Notes: generated by a model from the sequence alone, not told the origin. Shown: positions 11,106-19,768, counted from the stretch's first letter. The stretch is DNA of 64,000 nucleotides from Hwanghaeella grinnelliae (GCF_004005845.1 NZ_SADE01000003.1:769862-833861), one strand, 5' to 3'. Numbers and translations: made by a program.

Positions 11106-11330
11106 ATGCTGCGAACTACTTTGTTAATCTCACTTTCCGTGTCACTAGTCTCGGCGTTGGTGGTTGTACTTTCCAAGGTGATCAATTTTCCCTTTTTGGA
11201 ACTTATCAGCGGCATCTCAATGTTCGCCGGATTTATAGTGTTATTCATCGTGATGTTCTTCGCCGCATGCGAATTTATTGAAACGCAATTTGACCCATTC
11301 GGTTACAAAAAGGACCGCAAGGAAAAGTAA
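11106..11330 (+). CDS. Small two-span membrane protein
   Basis: A 74-residue protein made of two hydrophobic helices (about residues 4-27 and 31-56) and a charged tail ending KKDRKEK. A GAGGTGATCTG stretch before the ATG provides a ribosome site. No family is recognised. It lies in AT-richer DNA just before the SDR relic patch and may be a recent arrival. Confidence 0.5.
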   Translation: MLRTTLLISLSVSLVSALVVVLSKVINFPFLELISGISMFAGFIVLFIVMFFAACEFIETQFDPFGYKKDRKEK

Positions 11331-11360
11331 CCGGAGAGTATGGCTTCCGAGCAAATCGCC

Positions 11361-11615
11361 CCGGCATCGCCGCCGCCAGTCCGCCGTCGACGATCAGTTC
11401 CGTGCCCAGGACGAGACCGGCCTATTTCGAGACGAGGATTGCGTTGGCTTCGCCGCTGAAATCCGCGAGGTCGTCGCGGCGATGCTGTATGGAATTGTTG
11501 CAACCAACAACGCAGACTGTTTGAGCATGCGCATCGACGCCGATACCGTATCCGCATGACGGCGTCGGGCTGAAACGAATGGAGCGACCATGGCTGATAA
11601 GTGCGTTTTGATAAC
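11361..11615. repeat. Direct repeat A: SDR tail relic plus first codons of the amidohydrolase
   Basis: This 255-base segment matches 13542-13802 nearly throughout, with scattered substitutions and small indels. Its left part read on the minus strand encodes GTELIVDGGLAAAMPG, the C-terminal tail of an SDR enzyme. Its right part repeats the promoter side and first eight or so codons of the amidohydrolase (MADKCVLIT here, MAEKCVLIT there), after which similarity stops. It is therefore a decayed duplicate of the SDR/amidohydrolase junction. Confidence 0.85.
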
Positions 11616-11662
11616 GAACTACGGTGACAGTTTATTTTATTATTTTGACGCGCCACGTCACC

Positions 11663-11765
11663 CCGACATCGCCGCTGCCGAGCCGCCGTCGACGATCAGT
11701 TTCGTGCCGGTGACGTGACCCGCCTCTTTAGAGACGAGGGTGAGGATGGCGTTGGCGTCGTCGAT
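11663..11765 (-). pseudogene. SDR 3'-end relic (second copy)
   Basis: Minus-strand translation gives ANAILTLVSKEAGHVTGT and KLIVDGGSAAAMSG, close to the tail of the intact SDR at 16862-17707 (YLVSKEAGHVTATELVVDGG). Only the last 35 or so residues remain, with no catalytic Tyr-Lys, so it cannot encode a working enzyme. Confidence 0.75.
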
Positions 11766-11837
11766 CATCTTTCTCTTCTTGAGCAAGCTGCGCCAAACCT
11801 TTGGGATGTATTCTGTATCGAGTGTCCTGTGCTTTGA

Positions 11838-11965
11838 CAAAGCCGCCATCGACGATCAATTCCGTGCCCCTGACACGCCTCGTTTTTTTGGAAACGAGGT
11901 AGAGGATGGCGTTGGCGACGTCCCAGCCGGTGTCGGCTTGTTTCGGGGCGACTGAGACCTTCAAC
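11838..11965 (-). pseudogene. SDR 3'-end relic (third copy)
   Basis: Minus-strand translation reads KQADTGWDVANAILYLVSKK then GTELIVDGGF. The intact SDR at 16862 has the same TGWDVANAVLYLVSKE segment, so this relic preserves slightly more of the gene (about 40 residues) than the others. It lies just downstream of the lipoprotein gene at 11981. Confidence 0.75.
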
Positions 11966-11980
11966 GAAAAAAGCGCATTT

Positions 11981-12487
11981 TCACATAAGCACCGGATTCT
12001 GACAGTTAGTTAGCGGCGAAGGCTCCATCATATATTCACTCATCTCGTCCGGATGGAAGTCGTCGATATCGTCCGGGTCGATCTTCTTGGAGCGCAGGTC
12101 AGCGTCGAACGCGGCGTAACTGGTGAATGTTTCGGTGAGGTAGTCTCTTTCCTCCGCGTTCCTTACCGTTACAACGAAAAACTCGTAACGGTCCGTGACC
12201 TCTGCCGTCCCATTATTGTCATCGCAATCGTACCAATTCACCACCTGACGGAACCCAAACACATAGGGGTCTTCATAGTCATAAGAGAGGACGGACGGTT
12301 GGACGACATCTTGCAGTCCGGTCGCGGGGTCATGCCATTGTATGACCATGTTAATCGGGCTGGTGTCGGCGTATTGCAGACCTGTTTCCCCGATGTCTTC
12401 TATGTAATCGAAAACGCCGGGCCCACAACTCACCAAGCCCAAGGAAGCAACAGCCCCGCACAATAACGACCGATAGCGTGTTCGCAT
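11981..12487 (-). CDS. Lipoprotein, possible immunity partner of the upstream protein
   Basis: A 168-residue protein starting MRTRYRSLLCGAVASLGL with a lipobox (GLVSCGP), so a lipid-anchored periplasmic protein. The mature part is acidic, with two cysteines (WYDCDDNN and TNCQNP) that may pair. The start codon overlaps the stop of the gene at 12487-13347 (TGATG), so the two are translationally coupled; an ATG two codons upstream (12493) is possible too. No family is recognised. A small exported partner directly after a putative toxin fits an immunity protein for a periplasm-acting toxin, but this is inferred from position only. Confidence 0.6.
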   Translation of the reverse strand: MRTRYRSLLCGAVASLGLVSCGPGVFDYIEDIGETGLQYADTSPINMVIQWHDPATGLQDVVQPSVLSYDYEDPYVFGFRQVVNWYDCDDNNGTAEVTDRYEFFVVTVRNAEERDYLTETFTSYAAFDADLRSKKIDPDDIDDFHPDEMSEYMMEPSPLTNCQNPVLM

Positions 12488-13347
12488 CACCATATTGGGT
12501 CCACCACTGTTGGGCTTCCACGGAATTTCATCCGATACTTCGTCCCGTCGCCGGCAATCGCCTCCCCAACGACGGTTGCGACGTTCCGTGGAAGATTCTC
12601 GATACCATATTTCCACTCAAAGTCGTATTCTTCATCTTGGATTGTAGCAACACCATCTGCAATCCGCAGGCTCACCGTCCCATGGACAAGATAGTCATTG
12701 GGGCCGATGACTATCGCATTTACTTGACCGTTTTTCGGAACCTCCCCAAGTGGCAAGACCTTAAGCTGTGTCGCATCGACGGTCACCTCAAACGATGGCG
12801 CTTTCGTTGCGCGATACAGCGCGTTCGCGTCGCCTAGGCTCAAATGACCATCCGCCACAGCCTTCTTGCGGATTTCACCTGCGGAAATACGGTTGCGCGC
12901 CCTTTCCCAACGCCTTGAAACGACAGAGTTCGACTTTCCGAGGGTATCGCCGTCGTCTTTCCCTTCTCGCGCGTCCAGCCCAGTGCTGATTGGCTTGTTG
13001 GAATTCTGCGAAACAACTGTGGCCGAATTTTGGCGGTCGCTGGGAATTTCATGCTTCGCTCTTTGTCGAACATCCTCCAAGCGCCTCGATGCCACATCGA
13101 TCTCATCCTGCTCTCCCTTGTGGCGGGCAAGGATAAGAGCCGTTTCCGCAGCTTCTTCTTCGTTCTCGTCCCGATCGGCCGCAAGGCCGTACCGAAACCA
13201 GTTCTCCCAAAACTCGGCAGGCAAGTGCGAACCACGATAGAGCTTTTCGAACTCATTTTGCTGATTGGGTGTCAGCCTTTTGCGTCTGATACGTCCGTTC
13301 GGCTCCACGCGTCGAAAAAGGATGCCGTCGGCGCGATTGTCTCGCAT
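12487..13347 (-). CDS. Hypothetical protein; C-terminal region reminiscent of a colicin M-like toxin domain
   Basis: A 286-residue protein without signal peptide. The N-terminal 180 residues are charged and partly coiled. The last 90 residues change character: VHGTVSLRIADG, then EEYDFEW, an invariant-looking PRN about ten residues on, VGEAIAGDGTKY and a final MKFRGSPTVV. Colicin M-family lipid II hydrolases end in a D-x-Y-D-F, His-Arg, G-x-Y pattern of the same order, though here the first Asp is Glu and no His precedes the Arg. I rate the match as weak; it could be another toxin or phage-associated domain. The next gene is an overlapping lipoprotein. The pair lies inside a relic-rich, repeat-flanked patch. 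Confidence 0.55.
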   Translation of the reverse strand: MRDNRADGILFRRVEPNGRIRRKRLTPNQQNEFEKLYRGSHLPAEFWENWFRYGLAADRDENEEEAAETALILARHKGEQDEIDVASRRLEDVRQRAKHEIPSDRQNSATVVSQNSNKPISTGLDAREGKDDGDTLGKSNSVVSRRWERARNRISAGEIRKKAVADGHLSLGDANALYRATKAPSFEVTVDATQLKVLPLGEVPKNGQVNAIVIGPNDYLVHGTVSLRIADGVATIQDEEYDFEWKYGIENLPRNVATVVGEAIAGDGTKYRMKFRGSPTVVDPIW

Positions 13348-13541
13348 GCATATTACTCCGGGGGGATTTTTGGGGATCTGAGATATTAGGTCATTTTAGC
13401 GATAAAGTCAATTTATTGTATTTTTTTTCCATTTCTCGTCGGTCAGTTTGTGCTGAGTTGTCGATGCAGAAAAAGTCCCGCCGTAAGGCAAGTCTTTCAA
13501 AGAGTTGGGTCGATACTCCACCGGTCTGAGAGAAACTTGGC

Positions 13542-13802
13542 CCGGCATCGCCGCCGCCAATTCGATGCCGACGATGAGTTCCGTGCCGGCGACGTGGTCG
13601 GCCTCTTTAGAGACGAGGGTGAGGATTGCTTTGCCGTCGTCACTAAAGTCCGCGCGGTCGTCGTAGCGATGCCGTAGGTAATTGTTGCAACCAATACCGC
13701 AGACTGATTGAGCAGGCACATCGAAGCCGGTACCTTTCCCGCATGACGGCGTCGGGCTGAAACAGGTGGAGCGACCATGGCTGAAAAGTGCGTTTTGATA
13801 AC
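13542..13802. repeat. Direct repeat B: SDR tail relic and amidohydrolase 5' end
   Basis: Second member of the duplication described at 11361-11615. The left 100 bases encode on the minus strand KAILTLVSKEADHVAGTE, an SDR tail relic. The right end runs directly into the functional amidohydrolase gene, so this is probably the original junction and the copy at 11361 the truncated duplicate. The stretch 13348-13541 between the toxin-like gene and this repeat shows no gene. Confidence 0.85.
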
Positions 13803-15396
13803 CGGTGCGCGGGTTTTCACGGCCGACCCGGAAGCCCCATGGGCGGAAGCGATCGCGATTCGGGACGGCCGCATCGTCCATGTCGGGGATGCGGACGAGG
13901 CTGCGTCGGCGGCGGGCCGGGACCCCGAACGGATTGATGCCGCGGGCGGCTTGATCGTACCGGGTTTCGTGGACGGTCATGTCCATATCGCGATGACCGG
14001 CGCGGCGATGCGCAAGGCGCAATTGCGCGGCGCCGGCAGCGTCGATGAAATCCGTCGCCGGGTGCAGCAATGGGCCGACGAAAACCCCGACGCCCCGCGC
14101 GTCCTCGGCACCGCTTGGGTTCATGGCGATGTGCCGAACGGCCAACCGGACAAGACGATGCTCGACGATATCGTGCCCGACCGGCCGGTTTATCTGGATG
14201 CGTTCGACTTTCATTCGACCTGGGTGAACTCGGCGGCGCTGAAGGAACTGGGCATCACCGCAGAGACGCCCGATCCCGTCGGCGGTGAAATCGTGCGCGA
14301 CCCGGCAACCGGGGAGGCAACCGGCTGGCTGCAGGAGACGGCGACGACCAACATGGTTTGGCCCCTGTTGAGCAACGTGTCGGACGACGAGCTCGATTTG
14401 CAGGTCACCGCGGCGCTTGAGGCTTTTGCAAGGGCCGGAATCACCTCGGTCGTTGAAATGGCTCTTGAAGAACCGGCGCTCGCATCCATCGCCCGATTGC
14501 AGGCGGCGGGCAAGCTGTCGGCGCGCGTCGTCGGCCATGTCATCATGTGGCGAACCGGCGACCTTGAGCAGGAGTTGGCGCAGGTCGCACGCGCGGCGGA
14601 ACTGGCGAAGCAGTATCGGGGCGACATGTTGCGGGTTTCCGGCATCAAGTTCATCGGCGACGGCACGATCGACGGCTGCACCGCTGCGTTGAGCCAACCC
14701 TATACCGACGGCAGCAACTGCGACCCGATTTGGCCGAGCGACGCGCTGACGCCGATGGTCGCGGCGGCCGACAAGGCCGGCCTGCAGGTCGCCATCCACG
14801 CAATTGGCGATGCCACCATCGACGATGCCATCGATGCGATAGAGAATGCCGCCAAGGTGAATGGAACCACCGGCCGGCGACACCGGATAGAGCATCTGGA
14901 ATATGCCCGCGAAGACCAGATCGACCGGATCGGCCGGATCGGGATCACCGCGTCGATGCAGCCCGTTCATGTCGACCCGGCCTATCTTGCGAACTGGCTG
15001 GAGAAGCTCGGCGAAGAGCGCGGGGCCAATGGATTTGCCTGGCCGCTCTACCTGAAGGTCGGTGCGCCGCTGGCCTTTGGCACCGATACGCCGACCGCGC
15101 CCTATGAGGCGCTGCCGAATATGTATATTGCCTCGACGCGGAAATCGCCGAGCGACGAGACGATCGAGCCGCATCGCCCGGACTGGGCCCTGCCGATGGA
15201 GGATGCGATACGCCACGGCACGCGGGAATCCGCCTGGGCTGCGCATCTCGACACCATCACGGGGTCGTTAAAGGCGGGGATGGCCGCCGACATCGTCATC
15301 CTCGACCGCGACTTTTTCGCGGAAGGCCCGACCTCGCTCCTCAAGACCGACGTTCGGCTGACAATGATCGACGGGAAGGTCGTCTATTCGGCTTAA
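13777..15396 (+). CDS. Amidohydrolase, YtcJ-like family
   Basis: A 539-residue metal-dependent hydrolase. It shows the N-terminal beta-sandwich strand (LITGARVFTADPEAPWAEA), the metal-binding GFVDGHVHI, later histidines HAIGDATIDDA and RIEHLEYA, and the catalytic aspartate FGTDTPTAP; the C-terminal GMAADIVILDRD closes the composite domain. This is the amidohydrolase-3 (YtcJ, N-substituted formamide deformylase-like) group; substrates in this group vary and cannot be predicted. A GGTGGAG ribosome site precedes the ATG. Its first codons are duplicated at 11591. Confidence 0.88.
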   Translation: MAEKCVLITGARVFTADPEAPWAEAIAIRDGRIVHVGDADEAASAAGRDPERIDAAGGLIVPGFVDGHVHIAMTGAAMRKAQLRGAGSVDEIRRRVQQWADENPDAPRVLGTAWVHGDVPNGQPDKTMLDDIVPDRPVYLDAFDFHSTWVNSAALKELGITAETPDPVGGEIVRDPATGEATGWLQETATTNMVWPLLSNVSDDELDLQVTAALEAFARAGITSVVEMALEEPALASIARLQAAGKLSARVVGHVIMWRTGDLEQELAQVARAAELAKQYRGDMLRVSGIKFIGDGTIDGCTAALSQPYTDGSNCDPIWPSDALTPMVAAADKAGLQVAIHAIGDATIDDAIDAIENAAKVNGTTGRRHRIEHLEYAREDQIDRIGRIGITASMQPVHVDPAYLANWLEKLGEERGANGFAWPLYLKVGAPLAFGTDTPTAPYEALPNMYIASTRKSPSDETIEPHRPDWALPMEDAIRHGTRESAWAAHLDTITGSLKAGMAADIVILDRDFFAEGPTSLLKTDVRLTMIDGKVVYSA

Positions 15397-15441
15397 GGGT
15401 CCGGCGCGCCCGAGTGACGGCTACGGTGACCGATTGCGTTG

Positions 15442-15463
15442 TTGGTTTACTTTATCAAACCAA
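15442..15463. terminator. Convergent terminator hairpin
   Basis: TTGGTTT (15442-15448) pairs with AAACCAA (15457-15463) over an 8-base loop, between the end of the amidohydrolase and the stop codon of the convergent methyltransferase. Confidence 0.5.
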
Positions 15464-16231
15464 TCACGGCAATTCTTGGTCGAACAGCGCGAGCGTATCC
15501 ATGTTCTGGCGGACCGTGTGGCGGTAGCGTTGGAAGAAGTTGGTGTCGTCGCTGAAGACCGCGAGGTAGTCGCGGCAGTCGGCGGGAAGGGCCGGGGAAT
15601 AGGCCATCGCCATGCCGGATGGCGTGCGGGTCAAGACGCAGCCTTCCAACCCGCTATCGGCCAGCAGTGCCTTGAAGCCCGACAGCATGTTCCAGTTGAT
15701 GACATCGTGAAACAAGTAGACGCAATCCTCTGTGGCGTGTTCCCGGATGGCGTGGAAGTCGGCCTGGATGGCATCGTTTTCATGCAGGGCGTCGATCAAA
15801 ACGAAGTCCACCTTCCCGTCGAACTCGGCACCGACGATGCGGCCGATATCCTTCGGGGACTCGCCCAGGACCGCGCCGCCTTTCAACCCGAGCGATTTGA
15901 ACGCCGCATTGGTGAAGTCGATGCCGGTCTTCGCCGCATTGTCGACGCCGACTGTCTTCGCCTTGGGAAAGGTCAGCGCCGTCGCAAGCGTGCTCCACCC
16001 CATCGCATTGCCGATGACCAGGCAGTTGGCGGGCGTGAGGTAGCTTCCCAGATGTTCCAGGAACATGACCTCCTGCAAAGCGAGGCCGGGACACCCCACG
16101 AAACCCGACCCGTCCAGAAAAACGGTGAAGGGCGCGTCCCGCCAATTGAAGAAATGGTGGCTGTTATACCCGGTCACCGGATGCAGCCCCGCATTCTTGT
16201 AGATTTTGCACAAAGTCGTGACGATCGACAT
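15464..16231 (-). CDS. Class I SAM-dependent methyltransferase-like protein
   Basis: A 255-residue protein with a Rossmann-type core: CLVIGNAMGWSTLATAL (motif I, about residues 69-85), TVGVDNAAKTG (acidic strand end), and VDFVLIDALHEND (motif IV region), the arrangement of the methyltransferase-24 group that also includes sugar O-methyltransferases. The first 60 residues are not conserved to my eye. The substrate is unknown. It is transcribed alone, convergent with the amidohydrolase. Confidence 0.72.
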   Translation of the reverse strand: MSIVTTLCKIYKNAGLHPVTGYNSHHFFNWRDAPFTVFLDGSGFVGCPGLALQEVMFLEHLGSYLTPANCLVIGNAMGWSTLATALTFPKAKTVGVDNAAKTGIDFTNAAFKSLGLKGGAVLGESPKDIGRIVGAEFDGKVDFVLIDALHENDAIQADFHAIREHATEDCVYLFHDVINWNMLSGFKALLADSGLEGCVLTRTPSGMAMAYSPALPADCRDYLAVFSDDTNFFQRYRHTVRQNMDTLALFDQELP

Positions 16232-16483
16232 GGTCCGCTTCCCAATTTCGCGCCCCCGTTTGCACCCTATCGATCCGCATTCTTTGTCTGGTCAGTATAG
16301 GGTGAGGCACTGCGCCTTCGAGTGACATTCAGACTATAGCCCGTGATTCTGTTGGGAGGCGATACAGCCCCGCCCACGCATGTTTCAGGCGGGGCCGATT
16401 TCAGGCGCCAATGCCTTGTCATTTACAAGCGGCGCCGTAGCGTGCGACCGTGTCGGCCCTTCCTTCCCCAGGAGTCTATATCG

Positions 16484-16813
16484 ATGCAACTTTCCGGCAT
16501 TCCCTTTGGCCTGACCGACTGGTCGGCGGTGGAGCGGACAGAACACAAAGGCGAGACGGGTACCGCATTCTGGCGCACCTGCACTTTCGGCGACATCCGC
16601 GTCCGCATGGTTGAATACAGCCCCGGCTATCTGGCCGACCATTGGTGCAGCAAGGGGCATATTCTGCTGTGCCTGGAAGGCGAATTGACCACGGAATTAG
16701 AAGACGGCCGTATCCTGACCCTAACACCCGGCGTCAGTTATCAGGTCGCCGACAATGCGGAGGCCCATCGCTCATCCACCAAGACAGGCGCCAAGCTGTT
16801 CGTGGTGGACTAG
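16484..16813 (+). CDS. DHCW-motif cupin protein
   Basis: A 109-residue single-domain cupin. The ADHWCSKGHILLCLEGE block resembles the DHCW motif of a small conserved cupin family, followed by the second cupin strand pair (LTPGVSYQVADN, AHRSS). Function is unknown. The ATG at 16484 has an AGGAG site ten bases ahead; the frame opens earlier at 16343, but that extension is not conserved in character. Confidence 0.8.
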   Translation: MQLSGIPFGLTDWSAVERTEHKGETGTAFWRTCTFGDIRVRMVEYSPGYLADHWCSKGHILLCLEGELTTELEDGRILTLTPGVSYQVADNAEAHRSSTKTGAKLFVVD

Positions 16814-16861
16814 CCCCCGTCTTCGGACCTGCGCCCTTTATATTTCGGTCCCGTCACCCCA

Positions 16862-17707
16862 TCAGCTTGGCATCGCCGCCGCCAGGCCGCCATCGACGAC
16901 CAGCTCCGTCGCGGTCACATGCCCCGCTTCCTTGGAAACGAGATAAAGCACGGCATTGGCGACGTCCCATCCGGTGCCCGCCTGTTTCATGGGGATCTGT
17001 TGGTTGCGCTTTTCGATGAGGGTCTGGGCGTCGGCCGCGCCGAGTTGGCCGAGGAGGCGCGCCTCGACCAGCGGTGTGTGCAGCAGGCCCGGGATGACGG
17101 TGTTGCAACGCAGGCCCTTGGCCGCGTGTTCGATGGCGATGGAGCGGCTGAGCGCGATGACGGCGCTTTTGGTCGCCGTATAGGCGCTATGCACACGCCC
17201 TTCCCCCATGCGGATCGCGACGATGGAGGAGAGGTTCACGATCGCCCCGCCGCCCCGTTTCAGAATCTGGGGAATGGTGTATTTGCAGCCGAGATAGGCG
17301 CTACTGAGGTTGAGGGCGACCTGCTTGTCCCAGACATCCTCGTCCAGATCCGTAACACCGCCAGGGACGGAGCCGCCGACATTGTTGACCGTGATGTCGA
17401 TGCCGCCAAAGACCTGGACGCAGGTGTTGACCGCGTCCTGCACGCTTTTGCTGTCGGTCGCGTCCATCACGAAACCCTGCGCCGTGCCGCCTTCCGACAA
17501 AATAATCTCCACCGTTTCCTCGACCGCAGCCGCGGTGATATCGGTACAGAAGACCTTCGCCCCGCGCCGGGCTAGCAGGACGGCCGTCGCCTTGCCGTTG
17601 CCCCACCCGGGGCCCACGCTGCCCGCACCGCCGACAAAGGCGACCTTGCCGTCCAGACGGAAGAAATCATTCGCATCCGGCGCTCCGTCCAGCTTAGCGG
17701 CACTCAT
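16862..17707 (-). CDS. SDR-family NAD(P)-dependent oxidoreductase
   Basis: A 281-residue short-chain dehydrogenase/reductase. The cofactor loop is GGAGSVGPGWGNGKA (about residues 26-40), NNVGG follows beta-4, and the catalytic residues are Ser in LSSIVAIR, then YTATK (Tyr-x3-Lys). The tail SKEAGHVTATELVVDGGLAA is the part repeated as relics at 11361, 11663, 11838 and 13542. The substrate is unknown. Its start overlaps the stop of the CMD gene (ATGA at 17704-17707), so the two form an operon. Confidence 0.92.
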   Translation of the reverse strand: MSAAKLDGAPDANDFFRLDGKVAFVGGAGSVGPGWGNGKATAVLLARRGAKVFCTDITAAAVEETVEIILSEGGTAQGFVMDATDSKSVQDAVNTCVQVFGGIDITVNNVGGSVPGGVTDLDEDVWDKQVALNLSSAYLGCKYTIPQILKRGGGAIVNLSSIVAIRMGEGRVHSAYTATKSAVIALSRSIAIEHAAKGLRCNTVIPGLLHTPLVEARLLGQLGAADAQTLIEKRNQQIPMKQAGTGWDVANAVLYLVSKEAGHVTATELVVDGGLAAAMPS

Positions 17708-18240
17708 ACCCAGCCGCCCCTGTCGTCGCCCGCATCAATGTGGAGCGCTTCCAACACGCGGGAGACCATGTTGTAGCCGGCGATGGTGACAGTCAGTTCC
17801 AGGATCAGTTTTTCGGTGAAGTGCTGGCGCATCTCGGCGAAGACGTCGTCATCCACATGCACCTTGCGGGTCATTTGGTCACAATAGGCGAGCACGGCGC
17901 GTTCCTTCGGGCCATAGGCATCGGAGTTTTGCCAATCGGCGAGGTCGTCGACCTGGGCTTCGGTCAGCCCTTCCTTGAGCGCGATCGGGCGGTGCTGTTG
18001 CGCCTCGTACGGGGCGCCGTTGATCAATGCGACCTGCATGATCACCAACTCGCGGATATCGCCCGGCAGGGTGCCTTTCTGGCGAACGGCGGTGAAGAGT
18101 TTCAGCCAGCCGTCGGTGATGTCCTCGCTATGCAGCAGCATGGCGTAGAGGTGTAGCACCTCACCGCGTTGGGCCTTGACCCGATCGATAAGGGCGTCGT
18201 CCTTGACCGCGTCCGGGGATGCATAGGGAATGCGCGCCAT
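17704..18240 (-). CDS. Carboxymuconolactone decarboxylase (CMD)-family protein
   Basis: A 178-residue all-helical protein: LYAMLLHSEDITDGWLKLF, RELVIMQVALINGAPYEAQQH and the distal AVLAYCDQMTRKVHVDD helix. The Glu and His of the YEAQQH helix are kept, but the Cys-x-x-Cys of AhpD-like peroxidases is absent, so a redox role is unlikely. A GGAGGAAGA ribosome site precedes the ATG at 18240. It is co-transcribed with the downstream SDR, which suggests a shared catabolic role. Confidence 0.85.
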   Translation of the reverse strand: MARIPYASPDAVKDDALIDRVKAQRGEVLHLYAMLLHSEDITDGWLKLFTAVRQKGTLPGDIRELVIMQVALINGAPYEAQQHRPIALKEGLTEAQVDDLADWQNSDAYGPKERAVLAYCDQMTRKVHVDDDVFAEMRQHFTEKLILELTVTIAGYNMVSRVLEALHIDAGDDRGGWV

Positions 18241-18382
18241 TTCTTCTTCCTCCACTTTCTCTTTTTCAAAGCTTGCACCGAACCGCCATGGGGAGGGGAG
18301 TCATTTAGGCATGGGCCCCCGGAACAACGGCATGCACGCAGGGGAACAACAGGGGGCTGGCAGGGTTGGAACCCTGACAATG

Positions 18383-18409
18383 AAAAAGGCCCGCCGAACG
18401 GCAGGCCTT
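18383..18409 (-). terminator. Intrinsic terminator of rpmB
   Basis: On the minus strand AAGGCCTGCC and GGCGGGCCTT pair (one T-G wobble) around a GTTC loop and are followed by TTTTTC, a textbook rho-independent terminator about 40 bases after the rpmB stop. A smaller hairpin, ACCCT/AGGGT (18425-18438), lies just before it. Confidence 0.85.
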
Positions 18410-18450
18410 GATCAAAACATAAGAACCCTCGAAAGGGTCAGGCTGTGCCC

Positions 18451-18744
18451 TTAGGCGGCAACCTTGGCCATCCGGCGCGAAATGCGCTTTTTCAGGCGCT
18501 GCGCTTCTTCCGGCAGTTTCCGGTTCGGCGTCTTCAACAGGAACGCATCCAAGCCGCCGTTCTTTTCGATGGTGCGGATCGCGTTCGTCGTCAGGCGCAG
18601 GCGAACCTGTTCGTTCAGCGCATCGCTCATCAACCGCGTCGACTGCAGGTTCGGCAGGAACCGGCGACGTGAGTGATTCATGGCGTGCGACACGTTGTTG
18701 CCGGTCATGACGCCTTTACCGGTGATCGTGCAACGTCTGGACAT
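18451..18744 (-). CDS. rpmB: 50S ribosomal protein L28
   Basis: A 97-residue basic ribosomal protein beginning [20 protein letters not shown], with [10 protein letters not shown] and the [20 protein letters not shown] block typical of alphaproteobacterial L28, longer than the roughly 78-residue enteric form. It is a monocistronic gene with its own terminator, as is usual in alphaproteobacteria. The start at 18744 is fixed by the conserved N-terminus. Confidence 0.97.
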   Translation of the reverse strand: MSRRCTITGKGVMTGNNVSHAMNHSRRRFLPNLQSTRLMSDALNEQVRLRLTTNAIRTIEKNGGLDAFLLKTPNRKLPEEAQRLKKRISRRMAKVAA

Positions 18745-19139
18745 GATACAAATCCTTTTTCGGCGCTTGATTACGAGCGCCGGCTTTTTAGAAACTGGCT
18801 TTCCCAACAGTCTTCTGCGCGTCGGCCCAATCACTTGCCGCCATCTGGGAAGACCCAGGGAAACAATGCGATCCACCGCCCGACCGGTTTGAACCCGTGC
18901 GCGAAGCGCTGTCTTCTAGTGCACGGTGCAGGACCCGTCAAGCGCGGATAACCCAGATTCGTGCAGGAAACGCGCTGGAAACGTGCAGGATAACGACGAA
19001 AAACCGCCAAGCTTCCGCAACCGTCGCATTCGGGCCACATTGCCTAACCAAATTGCGCCAAGGGCTTGTCCCTCAACGGTCTTTCGCTATCATGCGCCAA
19101 CTTGATTGCCAATATTGCTCGCCAGGGGGAGGTCGCTTG
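18745..19139. other. Divergent intergenic region (rpmB / PagL-like)
   Basis: This 395-base stretch lies between divergent genes and should hold both promoters. It shows no open frame of conserved character, repeat or RNA motif that I can support. The strong ribosome site of the next gene (AGGGGGAGG, 19125-19133) is at its right end. Confidence 0.4.
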
Positions 19140-19652
19140 ATGATCAAGCGTTTAGCAGCCGTCTTTTTGTCCGTTCTGATTCTCGGAACCGGGCTTGCTT
19201 CCACCGCCCAGGCAGGCGGTGACCCAGCCTTTATTCGGTTCGGTGGCGGATATTACGACATCAATGACGACCAGGATGCTGGCGAATTCCATCTGGAATA
19301 CATAACCGATCTGGATTGGTGGATCTTCACCCCCATGGTCGGCGTGATGGCGACGACCGACGCCGCGGCCTATGTCTATGCGGGCATTCGCGCGGATATC
19401 TATTTGGGCCGGCGCTGGGTGATCACCCCGCAATTCGCCCCGGGGCTGTATCACGACGGCGACGGCAAGGATCTGGGCCATGTCATCGAATTCCGGTCGG
19501 GGCTTGAGGTCGCCTACCGGTTCGACGACCGCAGCCGCTTGGGCCTGACGCTGTATCACCTGTCGAATGCCAGCCTGGATGACAACAATCCGGGCACCGA
19601 AGTGGTGACGCTGCACTACTCACTGCCGATGACCAGTCTGTTCAACGACTGA
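19140..19652 (+). CDS. Lipid A 3-O-deacylase (PagL-like) outer-membrane protein
   Basis: A 170-residue protein with signal peptide MIKRLAAVFLSVLILG ending near AQAGG. The mature part alternates strands as in an eight-stranded beta-barrel, and the seventh-strand region reads YHLSNASLDDNNPGTE, the His-x-Ser-Asn motif and downstream Glu of PagL acyloxyacyl hydrolases. It would remove the 3-position acyl chain of lipid A at the outer membrane. It closes with a short strand ending in Phe-Asn-Asp rather than a terminal Phe. The ATG at 19140 has an excellent ribosome site. Confidence 0.85.
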   Translation: MIKRLAAVFLSVLILGTGLASTAQAGGDPAFIRFGGGYYDINDDQDAGEFHLEYITDLDWWIFTPMVGVMATTDAAAYVYAGIRADIYLGRRWVITPQFAPGLYHDGDGKDLGHVIEFRSGLEVAYRFDDRSRLGLTLYHLSNASLDDNNPGTEVVTLHYSLPMTSLFND

Positions 19653-19768
19653 CCTGAACGGCATTTCCAAGCACGAATCGCATGTGAACCGGCCCAGGCC
19701 GGTTGCGTAACTGCGCCCGAATCGCGGCAAACTGATCCCCTTACTCCGCCATAGGATCGGGCTGCGCC

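Noticed and set aside
13408..15246. Long minus-strand open frame of about 612 codons
   Set aside because: It lies opposite the amidohydrolase, has no recognisable motif and a composition rich in Arg, typical of antisense frames in GC-rich genes.
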